Shown one piece after another: positions 50,341-58,918 of a stretch of 64,000 bases of DNA; position 1 is the first letter of the stretch; each line of letters opens with the position of its first letter. The stretch comes from UBA6115 sp050953005 (GTDB taxonomy: Bacteria > Bacillota > Clostridia > Christensenellales > Aristaeellaceae). A program made the translations under genes and the position numbers. The notes beneath the pieces were generated by a model. It ran no database searches. It was given only the letters and a program-made list of their open reading frames with translations, and was not told where the DNA came from. The DNA lies in assembly GCA_050953005.1 (NCBI GenBank), contig JBMNLV010000001.1, forward strand, positions 248,001 through 312,000. The letters run 5' to 3'.

Positions 50341-50652
50341 ATGAACGTGAAACCATGGGAGATATGGTATGCCGCCGTCAGATATGAAGATGAGCCAACC
50401 GTTCAGGACAGGCCTGTACTAATTACCAGCGCTAATAAAGCAGTCATTGTCGCCTTCAAAATTACAAAATCAGAACCAAGAAATATTTGGGGTGAGTATG
50501 AATTAGTGATGTGGAAATCAGCAGGGCTTGATGTACCATCTACTGTGCGTCTGACCAAACAAATTAACTTGACAGAGAAAGATATGCGCCGCCGGATAGG
50601 GACATTGCAACCAGTTGATATCTTGGAAATTCTGAAAAGGATTGGCGCCTGA
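50341..50652 (+). CDS. PemK/MazF-like toxin
   Basis: The 103-residue protein looks like a small PemK/MazF-fold protein: KPWEIWYAAVRYEDEP at the start, DRPVLITS (the RPVLVLS strand), VIVAFKITKSEPR, and a PSTVRLTKQINL strand with RRIGTLQPVDILEIL at the end. Such toxins cut mRNA or tRNA. The gene is paired with the Panacea gene in the usual antitoxin-first order. The assignment is from motif pattern; catalytic residues are not certain. Confidence 0.75.
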   Translation: MNVKPWEIWYAAVRYEDEPTVQDRPVLITSANKAVIVAFKITKSEPRNIWGEYELVMWKSAGLDVPSTVRLTKQINLTEKDMRRRIGTLQPVDILEILKRIGA

Positions 50653-50810
50653 CAGTAGACGACTCGGGAAGGGCGCCATGAAACAGCCAGCAATAATGGC
50701 CCTTTGCGGACTGATTCAGTTTTCAGTGCTCAACACCTGATAAGGAAAAGGAAGCTGTCCGCGCCCGGGCCTACCAGCGCGGAGACAGGCGCGCAGAGGC
50801 TGTCCCCGCC

Positions 50811-50841
50811 CCTGCCGGGAGGCGGCTTCCGCCGCGGCAGG
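50811..50841. repeat. strong GC-rich inverted repeat between the convergent units
   Basis: CCTGCCG and CGGCAGG enclose a nested GGCGG/CCGCC stem. No T-run on either side. It lies between the toxin-antitoxin pair and the convergent unknown gene and may stop transcription by structure alone. Confidence 0.5.
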
Positions 50842-50852
50842 AGAACATCGGG

Positions 50853-51866
50853 TCACTTCTTCAATCCCTCAATCGCCTCTCTGGCAAACTCCCAATTATC
50901 TCCTCCCAACGGCTCACTCAATCCCCCCAAAGTCATCATCTCCAACTGCCTGATTACATAGGGATCATTCACACTGCTATTCAATCTCTGAGCCCAATCT
51001 TCAGCCATACCCATCTTACTCTCACTCAACATTTGATACCTTTTTTCTTTAGTTTGTTTAAACAGAAGATCATAATTATACCCCATCATCAATGCTTTAA
51101 CTATTTCTAAATGAGCCCCATCATAACTAAACTCATAATATAACCCCGCATTATGATCTACTAAACTACGCATTACCTGTCCATGACCGATACCCATACT
51201 TTCTACTGCTAATATACTAATAGCTCCGTTTCTTAAACCCTCATCTTTAAACTTTTTAATTGAAGCCTCATCGGCATTTTGACTGATTACCCCGGTTGAT
51301 GGTCTCAACAACGCCGCTCCAAATCCGACATCCTCATTAAACACGTACGGAAACCAAACACAAAAACCGTTATCACTTAATACTTCCACCACATTTTCCG
51401 CCCCGTGCTTCTCATACCACTCTATCGCCGCCCTAAAAGCCTTTTCATTTTGTTTGTCGGTATGCACCAACAAAAATCTTGGCTTGCCTTCTTTGTCGCA
51501 ATACACGTTCAACCCCTCTCCCGTCAGAGCATAATTGATTATTTGCTCGTTGCTCACATAATTTTCTAAAAAACCATATTTGCCGTCAGCTCGACTCCCT
51601 CTTCTTACCCCACCATATTCAGCCGAATTATTATCCACCGCATACATCCACTTGGCGCAAATCGTAATTCTGTCTTCATCCTCACAGCCTGCCTCTCTTA
51701 ACTGTTGTCGGTAATCTCCATATTTACGGTCTTCATTTTCCACCATCAATTTTCTGATCGTTTCATAAGGCAAATCCTCGCTTTTGACTCCTTCAAAATC
51801 CATAATCATTTTTCTCAATTGTTTTTTTTCTTCCTCAGATACCAATTCCGTCTCTTGACTTGGCAT
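50853..51866 (-). CDS. unknown 337-residue protein in an AT-rich unit
   Basis: I do not recognise this protein. It has no signal peptide or membrane helix. The N-terminal 60 residues are charged and helical (SEEEKKQLRKMIMDFEG). The middle contains ICAKWMYAVDNNS, FLENYVSNEQIINYALTG, FLLVHTDKQNEKAFRAAIEWYEKHG and CVWFPYVFNEDVGFGAALLRPS. The last third is helical, with AVESMGIGHGQVMRSLVDHN and an MMTLGGLSEPLGGDNWEF end. The gene starts in a TAATG overlap with the small upstream gene. One sampled line (51061-51120) has 20 G+C of 60, against 41 of 60 at 53041-53100, so it looks foreign. Confidence 0.7.
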   Translation of the reverse strand: MPSQETELVSEEEKKQLRKMIMDFEGVKSEDLPYETIRKLMVENEDRKYGDYRQQLREAGCEDEDRITICAKWMYAVDNNSAEYGGVRRGSRADGKYGFLENYVSNEQIINYALTGEGLNVYCDKEGKPRFLLVHTDKQNEKAFRAAIEWYEKHGAENVVEVLSDNGFCVWFPYVFNEDVGFGAALLRPSTGVISQNADEASIKKFKDEGLRNGAISILAVESMGIGHGQVMRSLVDHNAGLYYEFSYDGAHLEIVKALMMGYNYDLLFKQTKEKRYQMLSESKMGMAEDWAQRLNSSVNDPYVIRQLEMMTLGGLSEPLGGDNWEFAREAIEGLKK

Positions 51867-52045
51867 TACTCCTTTTCTGTCGTTGTCGTTGATGGATTCA
51901 TTGGGTTTTGTTCTGCCCTTACCTCACCCGCCATCGGCCCCGACAACGCTAATCCTGTCAAACCCAAAGCTACTGTTCTCCTTAGTTTATCTTTCAACGA
52001 AAATGATTGATGAACCTGATTGCTGCCTGACCCGATCCTCTTCAT
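51866..52045 (-). CDS. small predicted secreted peptide, first gene of the AT-rich unit
   Basis: A 59-residue reading frame has GGAGG 9 bases before its ATG. It has a basic stretch (SLKDKLRRT), then a hydrophobic run (VALGLTGLALSGPMAGEVRA), then a polar end (EQNPMNPSTTTTEKE). This pattern fits a signal peptide with a likely cut after EVRA or PMAG. The stop overlaps the next start as TAATG, so the two genes are translated together. I recognise no family. A released short peptide or a membrane-tethered tag are both possible. Confidence 0.55.
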   Translation of the reverse strand: MKRIGSGSNQVHQSFSLKDKLRRTVALGLTGLALSGPMAGEVRAEQNPMNPSTTTTEKE

Positions 52046-52126
52046 GGCGGTTTGCCTCCAATCCTCATATTGATATATCGAGAAAAAACTATGCCGGCAT
52101 GAGCCTGCCTTCCGGTACCTGGCCCC

Positions 52127-52155
52127 ATTTTACCATGGGCCGCTGAGGCGCTCAA
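52127..52155 (-). promoter_or_regulatory. promoter of the AT-rich two-gene unit
   Basis: On the minus strand TTGAGC and TAAAAT have a 17-base spacer, with TGG just before the -10 box (extended -10). It lies about 80 bases before the peptide gene. Confidence 0.6.
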
Positions 52156-52407
52156 ACTTTTCTTTTTTCACAGGAGATGCCCCGCAACGGGGGCGGAGGG
52201 GTTATATCGGGGTTTTATCTTCTTGCTTGATAAACTTGACAAACTCAACATTATGTATAGCGGCTTCATCTACTTCGCAATGATTGTTGATGCATTGTTA
52301 GTATGAACAGGCTGCAGTCGCTTAAATCAGCGATTCCTTAGTATAACTTAAGCGAAAGTCAATCCCTGTGCCAGGACGGCTGAAACAGTTTACTGGCCCT
52401 GCCTTGC
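52156..52407. other. intergenic spacer with a 7-bp inverted repeat
   Basis: No gene is seen. CGCTTAA (52319-52325) and TTAAGCG (52348-52354) form an inverted repeat with a 22-base spacer, which may be an operator or hairpin. The stretch changes from AT-rich to GC-rich and probably marks the right edge of the island. Confidence 0.45.
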
Positions 52408-52436
52408 TTGTCAAGGCAGCCCCCGGAGCCTATAAT
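52408..52436 (+). promoter_or_regulatory. sigma-A promoter of the walJ-comEC-holA-rsmG operon
   Basis: TTGTCA and a perfect TATAAT are separated by 17 bases, 45 bases before the walJ ATG. Confidence 0.85.
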
Positions 52437-52481
52437 GTGCTCATGGCGCGCTAGCGTCAGAATGCACTGAACGGAAGACCG

Positions 52482-53288
52482 ATGAAGATAGAATTTTGCT
52501 CGCTCAACAGCGGTTCCAACGGAAACGCGACCTACGTCGCCGCAGGCAGCACCCGGGTGCTGGTAGACGCCGGTTTATCCGGACAGGCTATCAGCAGCCG
52601 GCTGGCCCAGCTCAAGGTGCTGCCTGAAACCATCAGCGCCATTGTCATCAGCCATGAACATTCCGACCACATCCGCGGGGCGGGTGTGCTCAGCCGCAAA
52701 TACCGCATCCCGGTCTATGCCACGCAGGCCGCCTGGCAAACTGACGCCATGCGCCGGCTGGTAGGGCAGGTGCCGCCCGGTCTGCTGCGTATTTTCAACA
52801 GCGGGGAGGAATTTTTTATCGGAGACATTGGCATTCAGACCATCCCCATCCCCCATGACACGGTGGATCCGGTGGCTTTCCGATTGTATGCCGGCAGCCG
52901 CAGCGTTGCGGTGGCGACCGATATGGGGCAGGTGCCCAAAAGGGTACTCAGGGCGCTGGGCGGAACGGACCTGATCCTGCTGGAAAGCAACCATGACCCG
53001 GACATGGTGCTGCACAACGCCCTGTATCCCGCACACCTCAAGCAGCGCATCCTGGGCGGCAACGGCCACCTGAGCAACCTGGATTGTGCCCGGACGCTGC
53101 TGTCGCTGGTGGAGACCGGCGTGCAGCACGCAGTGCTGGGGCATTTGAGCCATGATAACAACACCCCGGAATTGGCCCTTCAAACAGTCACTGAGCAATT
53201 GAGTTTGCGCGGTGTGCGCCCGGGGACGGACATCCGGCTGGATATGGCCTGGCGCGACCGCATCGGCGGCGTGTATACCCTTGAATAA
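52482..53288 (+). CDS. walJ: WalJ/YycJ-type metallo-beta-lactamase fold hydrolase
   Basis: The 268-residue protein has SLNSGSNGNATYV at the start, the metal motif HEHSDH at 58-63, IPHDTVDPVAFRL, ATDMGQVP and LESNHDPDMV, ending GHLSHDNNTPELA. B. subtilis YycJ/WalJ is a 5' to 3' DNA exonuclease tied to the WalKR gene cluster and mismatch repair. walKR is not in the window. The CPBP gene overlaps its end. Confidence 0.92.
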   Translation: MKIEFCSLNSGSNGNATYVAAGSTRVLVDAGLSGQAISSRLAQLKVLPETISAIVISHEHSDHIRGAGVLSRKYRIPVYATQAAWQTDAMRRLVGQVPPGLLRIFNSGEEFFIGDIGIQTIPIPHDTVDPVAFRLYAGSRSVAVATDMGQVPKRVLRALGGTDLILLESNHDPDMVLHNALYPAHLKQRILGGNGHLSNLDCARTLLSLVETGVQHAVLGHLSHDNNTPELALQTVTEQLSLRGVRPGTDIRLDMAWRDRIGGVYTLE

Positions 53289-54045
53289 GCGGGGCGTTTC
53301 CCTGCTGGGCGGCGCCTTTCTCAGCGCCGCTGCCGGGTGGTTCCTGCCGCACTGGCTGCTGCAGAGCCATCTTTCTTTTGTTGCCGCCTGCCTGATCTCC
53401 GCCGTACAGGAGGTGCTGCTGTTTGGCCTGCCTGCCCTGATGCTCCTGCGCATGCGCGGATGCGGCGCCGAGCAGCTGAAGGCTCGTCTGGGCCGGACAA
53501 ATCCCTACCACATAGGGCTGACCATGGTGTCTGCGGTGTCCTTTACCCTGGCCGGCTCTCTGATCGGCGCGCTTTTTTATACCATGCTCACCAGCCTTGG
53601 GCTGGAGCTCACCCTGCCTGATGTCATCGCGCCGGCCAACCTGACGGAACTGGCTGTCGCAGCGCTGACCATAGGCGGCGTGACCTCTGTATGCGAAGAA
53701 TTGATGTTCCGCCTGGCGCTTCCGGAGTTGCTGGGCATCCGTTTGAGCCGCAGAACCGCAGCGCTTGTCAGCAGCCTGCTGTTTGCGCTGATGCACTTCA
53801 GCCTGATCGGATTCCCAACATTGCTCATTTTCTCGCTGTTCGCGCATCATCTGATCGCAAGGCGCGGCAACCTGCTGCTGCCTATCCTCTTCCACGCGAT
53901 GTACAATTTTTCCGTTTTGGTCATGAACCATAAAGAGGCAACACCCGGCTTCGGTATGATTTTACTGTGTGTGGGCCTGTTTGTCTTCACTGCAAGGCTG
54001 TTGCTGAAGGAGGAAAACGATGCGGCGGACCGCGCCAGGTACTAA
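53281..54045 (+). CDS. CPBP family intramembrane glutamic endopeptidase
   Basis: The 254-residue membrane protein has six or more helices and the CPBP motifs: CEELMFR with E139, E140 and R144, LFALMHF with H172, and LFHAMYN with H205. Bacterial members process or protect against peptides; substrates vary. The TTG start is inside the walJ end (8-base overlap), which indicates coupling. Confidence 0.88.
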   Translation: MNKRGVSLLGGAFLSAAAGWFLPHWLLQSHLSFVAACLISAVQEVLLFGLPALMLLRMRGCGAEQLKARLGRTNPYHIGLTMVSAVSFTLAGSLIGALFYTMLTSLGLELTLPDVIAPANLTELAVAALTIGGVTSVCEELMFRLALPELLGIRLSRRTAALVSSLLFALMHFSLIGFPTLLIFSLFAHHLIARRGNLLLPILFHAMYNFSVLVMNHKEATPGFGMILLCVGLFVFTARLLLKEENDAADRARY

Positions 54046-54090
54046 AGCCTTGATCCCCGGCAATCCGCCCGGGCACAGGCAGGACAGGCC

Positions 54091-56427
54091 GTGAACCCGC
54101 GGGCTTTTTTCGCGCAGCGGCCTCTGGTCTGCCTGGCAGCCGCTTACGCGCTGGGTATCCCGCTGGGCGCCTGGCCCGCAGTATACATGCCCCGGGTCGC
54201 GCTTGCCGGCATTTTGTTTGGAGGAGCCGCTGTCCTGCTGCTGCGTACGCGGCCGGCCCTGCGCGCCGTCTCCGGGATGTTATGCCTCCTTTTCCTGGGC
54301 GCGCTGCTGGGCGGCCGGGCGGCTCATCCGCCCTTGCCGGCGGAAGGCAGCTACAAGGTCTATGCGCGGGTCGTCGGGCAAAGCGCCCGGAGCGAGGACG
54401 GTCAGCGCATCAAAAGCCTGCTTGGCGATGTGCAGCTGGCTGACGAAAGCGGCCAGACAGCTTCACTACCCAAAGCCTATTGGACTTATTATGCCCAACC
54501 GGATGCCCCGCTTCCCCAGGACGGACAGAAGCTGAGCTTTTCCGCGCGGCTGTATCACCCGCAAAGCCGTGTCAATCCTTATGGATTTGAATTTAAGAAC
54601 TATCTTCTGCAGCGGGGCATCCCGGCCGGCCTGTCCGGCGCGAAGGAGTTGGTATTCACCGATCCCGTCCTGACCCGGCCGCAGAGCTTCTGGCTGCGCG
54701 TCAGAACCTCGCTGGCTGAACGTCTGGACACAATTTTTGGCGCTGAGCATGGCGCGCTGGCCAAAGCCCTGCTGCTGGGCGTGCGCGACAGCCTGGCGGA
54801 GGAAATCACCACAGACTTCCGTACGGCCGGCATCGCTCATATCCTGGCGGTGTCAGGCCTGCATGTCGGTTTCCTGGTAGCGGGCGTGGTGGCAGTCCTG
54901 CGGCGCTTCTCACCCTCGCCCAAGGCCCTGGCAATCCTGTTGGGCGGGATGCTGCTGGCCTACTGCCGGCTGCTGGACTTCAGCGCTTCCATCGTGCGCG
55001 CCGCCATCCTGACAATGCTGGTGCTTTCAGGCAAAGCGCTGCGGCGCAGGGTGGATCCGCTGACCAGCCTGGCTGCCGCCATGCTGGTGATTCTGCTGTT
55101 TCGCCCGCTGGATTTGTTCAACATCGGTTTTCAACTGTCCTTCCTGGCTGTGTTCGGCATCATTATCCTGGGTGACCGCCTCCAGTCCCGGGCCGCCGGC
55201 AGGGCCTGGTTCAAGCGCCTGCCAAATCTGGCGCAAAAAGCATTGCAAGCCTACTTTATCACGCTGTCCGCCAGTTTGATGACGCTGGTGCCGCTGGTCA
55301 ACGCCTTTCACCGGATTTCCCTGATCGGGCTCGTCATCAGCCCGGTGGCCATCGCGGGCGTCGCCGTGGTGATGGGCCTGTTTGTGTCCGGACTGCTTCT
55401 CTCGTATCTATGGCTGCCCCTGGCGCGCCTAATGGCGCTGCCGGCAGGGCTGATCTCCGGCGCCTATCAGGCAGGCATCTCCCTTGCGGCCAGCGCGCCG
55501 CTTGCTCAAATACGGCTGCGCGCCCTGCCTGCCGCCTGGTTCCTCCCCTATTCCAGCCTGTTGTGGCTGCTGTCACGCTACAGCGCCCTGCGCCGGGCGC
55601 CAAGACGGATATTGTCCGGCCTGCTGGCCATAGCGCTGGCGGCGCTCCCCTTCATCAAATCACCCCTGCCCTTGCGATACATGCAGTTGAGCACCGGAGA
55701 ATCCGACTGCGCGCTGCTCCTGGACGAGGGATATACCTGGGTGATTGACACAGGCGAGCATGGCGGCGACCTGGTCAGTTATTTGCTCAGCGAAGGGCGT
55801 GATATTGACCGGCTGGTCCTGACACACCTGCACAATGACCATACAGGCGGGCTCAGGCAGCTGCTGGAAGCCGGTATCAGGATTGGCGAGATCCTTTTGC
55901 CGGAAGGCGCCCGGGAGGCGGAAATCACCGATGAGAGCCTGCAAACAATACATCAGGCGCAGGCAGCCGGCATTCCTGTTAAAACCTTGGCCCGGGGGCA
56001 GGTGCTTCAGGAGGGCCGCGTCACAGGCCGCGTGCTGTGGCCCTATGAGGGAGGGCTGTATCCCGGGATGAACCCCAACCGCGGCTCATTGGTGATATAC
56101 TGGGAATTGAATGGCACCAGCCTGCTGACCACGGGCGACCTGCACGCTGATTACGCGCCGTATGCCTATACAGGCGCCCAGGTGCTGAAAGTATCCCACC
56201 ACGGATCCCGGGATGACAACAGCCCTGCTGCACTGGAGATGATCTGCCCGCAGATCGCCCTGGTCACATCATCCGGCCTGCATCCGCAGCGCTATCAGGC
56301 AGCAGCGCAGCGCCTGGAAGCGATGGGCGCCAAAGTCTACGCTACCGGGCAAACGGGCGCCATCACGCTGTCCTTTGACCAGGCGGGCAGCCTGCGGCTG
56401 TCCACCTACCTTCCGGGGAGGGATTAA
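54091..56427 (+). CDS. comEC: DNA internalization-related competence protein ComEC/Rec2
   Basis: The 778-residue protein has an N-terminal DUF4131-type part with three helices. The central competence domain has HILAVSGLHVGFLVAGVVAVLRR near 250 (in parts), FNIGFQLSFLAVFGI near 340 and several helices. A C-terminal metallo-beta-lactamase domain from about 530 has VIDTGEHGG, LTHLHNDHTGGL and KVSHHGSRDDNSPAAL. It forms the DNA uptake channel. The GTG start follows a weak AGGACAGG site. holA follows immediately, the usual order in Bacillota. Confidence 0.95.
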   Translation: MNPRAFFAQRPLVCLAAAYALGIPLGAWPAVYMPRVALAGILFGGAAVLLLRTRPALRAVSGMLCLLFLGALLGGRAAHPPLPAEGSYKVYARVVGQSARSEDGQRIKSLLGDVQLADESGQTASLPKAYWTYYAQPDAPLPQDGQKLSFSARLYHPQSRVNPYGFEFKNYLLQRGIPAGLSGAKELVFTDPVLTRPQSFWLRVRTSLAERLDTIFGAEHGALAKALLLGVRDSLAEEITTDFRTAGIAHILAVSGLHVGFLVAGVVAVLRRFSPSPKALAILLGGMLLAYCRLLDFSASIVRAAILTMLVLSGKALRRRVDPLTSLAAAMLVILLFRPLDLFNIGFQLSFLAVFGIIILGDRLQSRAAGRAWFKRLPNLAQKALQAYFITLSASLMTLVPLVNAFHRISLIGLVISPVAIAGVAVVMGLFVSGLLLSYLWLPLARLMALPAGLISGAYQAGISLAASAPLAQIRLRALPAAWFLPYSSLLWLLSRYSALRRAPRRILSGLLAIALAALPFIKSPLPLRYMQLSTGESDCALLLDEGYTWVIDTGEHGGDLVSYLLSEGRDIDRLVLTHLHNDHTGGLRQLLEAGIRIGEILLPEGAREAEITDESLQTIHQAQAAGIPVKTLARGQVLQEGRVTGRVLWPYEGGLYPGMNPNRGSLVIYWELNGTSLLTTGDLHADYAPYAYTGAQVLKVSHHGSRDDNSPAALEMICPQIALVTSSGLHPQRYQAAAQRLEAMGAKVYATGQTGAITLSFDQAGSLRLSTYLPGRD

Positions 56428-57507
56428 GTGGATCACCAGGAGTTTTATGACCAGCTCAAAAACGGCAAGCTGCAAAAGCTCTACCTGTTTGAAGGCGAAG
56501 AGGAGTATGTCAAGGAAAGCGCGTTGCAGGCCCTGCGCCGGGAACTGCTCAAGGGGCCCATGGCCCTGATGAACGAGAGCGTGCTGACCGATCCGCCTGA
56601 CAGCGAGCTGATTGCGGTGTGTGAAACGCTGCCCGTCATGGAGGAACGCAGGCTGGTCATTGTGCGCGACAGCCAGCATCTGGCAGGCAAGGCCAAAGCC
56701 GGCGCTGACAGCCAAACAGAGGAAGAAGCGGAGATTGAAGCGCCTGCGCGCCGGGGAGATCAGCTGACCGCCTACATGGACCGCCTGCCGGACAGCGTCT
56801 GCCTGGTCTTCTATGTGCGCGGCAAGTCCAACGGCACGCGCAGGCTATACAAAAAAATCAAGGAAAAAGGCGGCATCGTTAGCTTTGACCAGCTTGACCA
56901 GGAGCGGTTGATCAAATGGATCGCGCGGGAATTCAAGACCGAAGGCCTGCGAATTGACCGCCACACCGCTGAACAGCTCATCTTTGCCTGCGGCAGGGAG
57001 CTGATGACCCTCAAACAGGAAGTGGCCAAGCTTGCCGCCTACGCGCAGGGACGCCAGATCGTGACAACGCAAGACATTGATGCCATCGCCACAAAGAATA
57101 TAGAATACAGGGTGTTTGATCTGTCCGACAAGGTGGCTGCCGGCCAGGCCAGCCAGGCGCTGCCGCTGATGCAAGAGATGCTCAGGGGCGGCGAGCAGCG
57201 TTTAATGCTGCTCGCCCTGCTGCAGCGGCATTACCGCCAGCTGCTGCTGACGCGCCTGATGACGCAACAGCGCCTGTCGCAGGCTGCCATCGCGTCCGTG
57301 CTGGGGGTGCCGCCCTTTGTTGTGCGGCGTTTGGCGCAATCAGCGCAAGCCTACCGGGTGGAGGAACTTCAAAAAGCTTATCAATTATGCATCCGCCAGG
57401 AATACCTGGTCAAAAGCGGACAGATTGCTGAGGAAGGCAGCCTGGAACAATTGATCCTGGCACTGCTGAACATCAGGATAAAAGAGGAGGCGCGCCGGCA
57501 TGCTTGA
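56428..57507 (+). CDS. holA: DNA polymerase III subunit delta
   Basis: The 359-residue clamp-loader subunit has KLYLFEGEEEYVKESAL near 17, the ERRLVIVRDSQ strand near 72, and a middle AAA-like part with FYVRGKSNGTRRLYKKIKEKG. The C-terminal helical region has NIEYRVFDLSDKVAAGQ and GGEQRLMLLALLQRHYRQLL. It opens the beta clamp. An insertion rich in Glu/Ala (about 93-112) is longer than usual. The GTG start follows GGGAGGG. Confidence 0.93.
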   Translation: MDHQEFYDQLKNGKLQKLYLFEGEEEYVKESALQALRRELLKGPMALMNESVLTDPPDSELIAVCETLPVMEERRLVIVRDSQHLAGKAKAGADSQTEEEAEIEAPARRGDQLTAYMDRLPDSVCLVFYVRGKSNGTRRLYKKIKEKGGIVSFDQLDQERLIKWIAREFKTEGLRIDRHTAEQLIFACGRELMTLKQEVAKLAAYAQGRQIVTTQDIDAIATKNIEYRVFDLSDKVAAGQASQALPLMQEMLRGGEQRLMLLALLQRHYRQLLLTRLMTQQRLSQAAIASVLGVPPFVVRRLAQSAQAYRVEELQKAYQLCIRQEYLVKSGQIAEEGSLEQLILALLNIRIKEEARRHA

Positions 57508-58207
57508 TTTAAGTGCCCTGGCCAGCCTGGGCCTGACACTGGATGAGCAGCAGTCCGCCCGCCTGAGCGCCTTTCATCAGCTGCTGCTCCGGCACAACAA
57601 GGTCATGGACCTGACCACGGTACCGGAGGAGGAAATGACACTGCGGCATTATGCCGACAGCCTGCTGGTGTTGCGTCATGGTCTGCTTTCACCCGGCGCC
57701 TCCCTGGTGGATGTGGGCAGCGGGGCAGGCTTCCCTGGCCTGCCCCTGGCCATCGCGCGCCCCGATTTGCGGATAACGCTGCTGGACAGCCGGCAAAAAC
57801 GATGCGCCTTTTTACAAGCCGTGATTGACACGCTCAAGCTGCCCGGCGTCAGCATATTGTGCGGACGGGCAGAGGAGCTGGCCCTGCCCTCCTATCGGGA
57901 GGCCTTTGATTATGCGGTGGCGCGCGCGGTTGCGCCGCTGAACGTGCTGGCTGAATATCTTTTGCCCTTTGTGCGCCCGGGCGGACTGGCGCTGTGCTGG
58001 AAGGGGCCCGCAGTGCACGGGGAGCTGGAAGACGGGCGCTACGCCGCGCGGCTGCTGGGAGGCCAAATGGGCGCGCTGGTGGATCTGGGCATCCCGGACA
58101 GAAGCCATTATGTCCAGATCATCCATAAAAAATCCGCGACACCAAAACAGTACCCGCGCAAGGCGGGCATGCCGGGCAAGGATCCCCTGCGCTTTAAAAC
58201 GTCTTAA
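57500..58207 (+). CDS. rsmG: 16S rRNA (guanine-N7) methyltransferase RsmG
   Basis: The 235-residue protein has NKVMDLTT, the SAM motif LVDVGSGAGFPGLPLAI at 69-85, LLDSRQKRCAFL near 95 and DYAVARAVAPL. The RKAGMPGKDPL ending is the family signature (RRPGxPxKxPL). It methylates the G527 region of 16S rRNA. It overlaps holA by 8 bases and the SpoU gene tail to tail by 14 bases. Confidence 0.95.
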   Translation: MLDLSALASLGLTLDEQQSARLSAFHQLLLRHNKVMDLTTVPEEEMTLRHYADSLLVLRHGLLSPGASLVDVGSGAGFPGLPLAIARPDLRITLLDSRQKRCAFLQAVIDTLKLPGVSILCGRAEELALPSYREAFDYAVARAVAPLNVLAEYLLPFVRPGGLALCWKGPAVHGELEDGRYAARLLGGQMGALVDLGIPDRSHYVQIIHKKSATPKQYPRKAGMPGKDPLRFKTS

Positions 58208-58916
58208 ACGCGTACATCCCGATCGCCGCGGCGATAGCCAGGTTGTAGGAATCAATTGCCGCGGATTGCTCAATCATGACAGGCTGGCCCAGCTGCTCAA
58301 ACTCCGCAGGCAGGCCGCTGCCCTCATTGCCAAAGACCAGGCTGTGGGGGATTTTCTGCTGCTTGGCCGCCACAGACAGGGGACAGGCATCCGCTGAGAG
58401 CAAGAAAGGATAGATCTGGCGCTCCCCCTGCGTTCTTTGGTAATCCGAAAAGGAAACGTATTCAACCAGACGCAACCGGAACAGCGCGCCCATGCTGGCG
58501 CGCACCACCTGGGGCTCATGAGGATCGGCGCAGGGGCGCACCAAGGCTATATCCGAATAGCCCAGCCCCAAGGCGGCGCGCAGAATAGTGCCCAGGTTGC
58601 CCGCGTCCATGGGGTTGACCAGCACCAGGTGGTTGCCATGCGCATCAAGATCATTGACCGCCTTGCGAAAGACCGCTGCTGCATAGCAGTTGTCCTTGCC
58701 GGACAGGCGGCGCAGCGCCCTGTCCGCCGTTTCCGTACGGATGCCCAGGCGGCTGCAGGCGGCCAGCAAGGCATCGGCGCCTTCGCCCGCCAGCCTGCTG
58801 TGCACCAATACACGGCTGACCAGGCCCGGCTGATATGTCAGCGCCTGCATCGCCGGATACAGGCCCGGGGCGTAGGAGTAGTCCAGCTGCCGGGAATACG
58901 GCGCAAGCGGCGGCAT
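58194..58916 (-). CDS. TrmH/SpoU family RNA methyltransferase
   Basis: The 240-residue protein has an N-terminal substrate-binding part and a SPOUT knot: NPMDAGNLGTILRAALGLGY (motif 1), LVFGNEGSGLPAEF (motif 2) and DSYNLAIAAAIGMYAF (motif 3). It should 2'-O-methylate rRNA or tRNA. AGGAGG precedes ATG at 58916, and the helicase TAG lies inside this ribosome site region. Confidence 0.9.
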   Translation of the reverse strand: MPPLAPYSRQLDYSYAPGLYPAMQALTYQPGLVSRVLVHSRLAGEGADALLAACSRLGIRTETADRALRRLSGKDNCYAAAVFRKAVNDLDAHGNHLVLVNPMDAGNLGTILRAALGLGYSDIALVRPCADPHEPQVVRASMGALFRLRLVEYVSFSDYQRTQGERQIYPFLLSADACPLSVAAKQQKIPHSLVFGNEGSGLPAEFEQLGQPVMIEQSAAIDSYNLAIAAAIGMYAFKTF

Positions 58917-58918
58917 GC

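Noticed and set aside
50704..50961. Short rightward open frame after the toxin gene
   Set aside because: It has no ribosome site, crosses a strong hairpin and overlaps the end of the convergent unknown gene.
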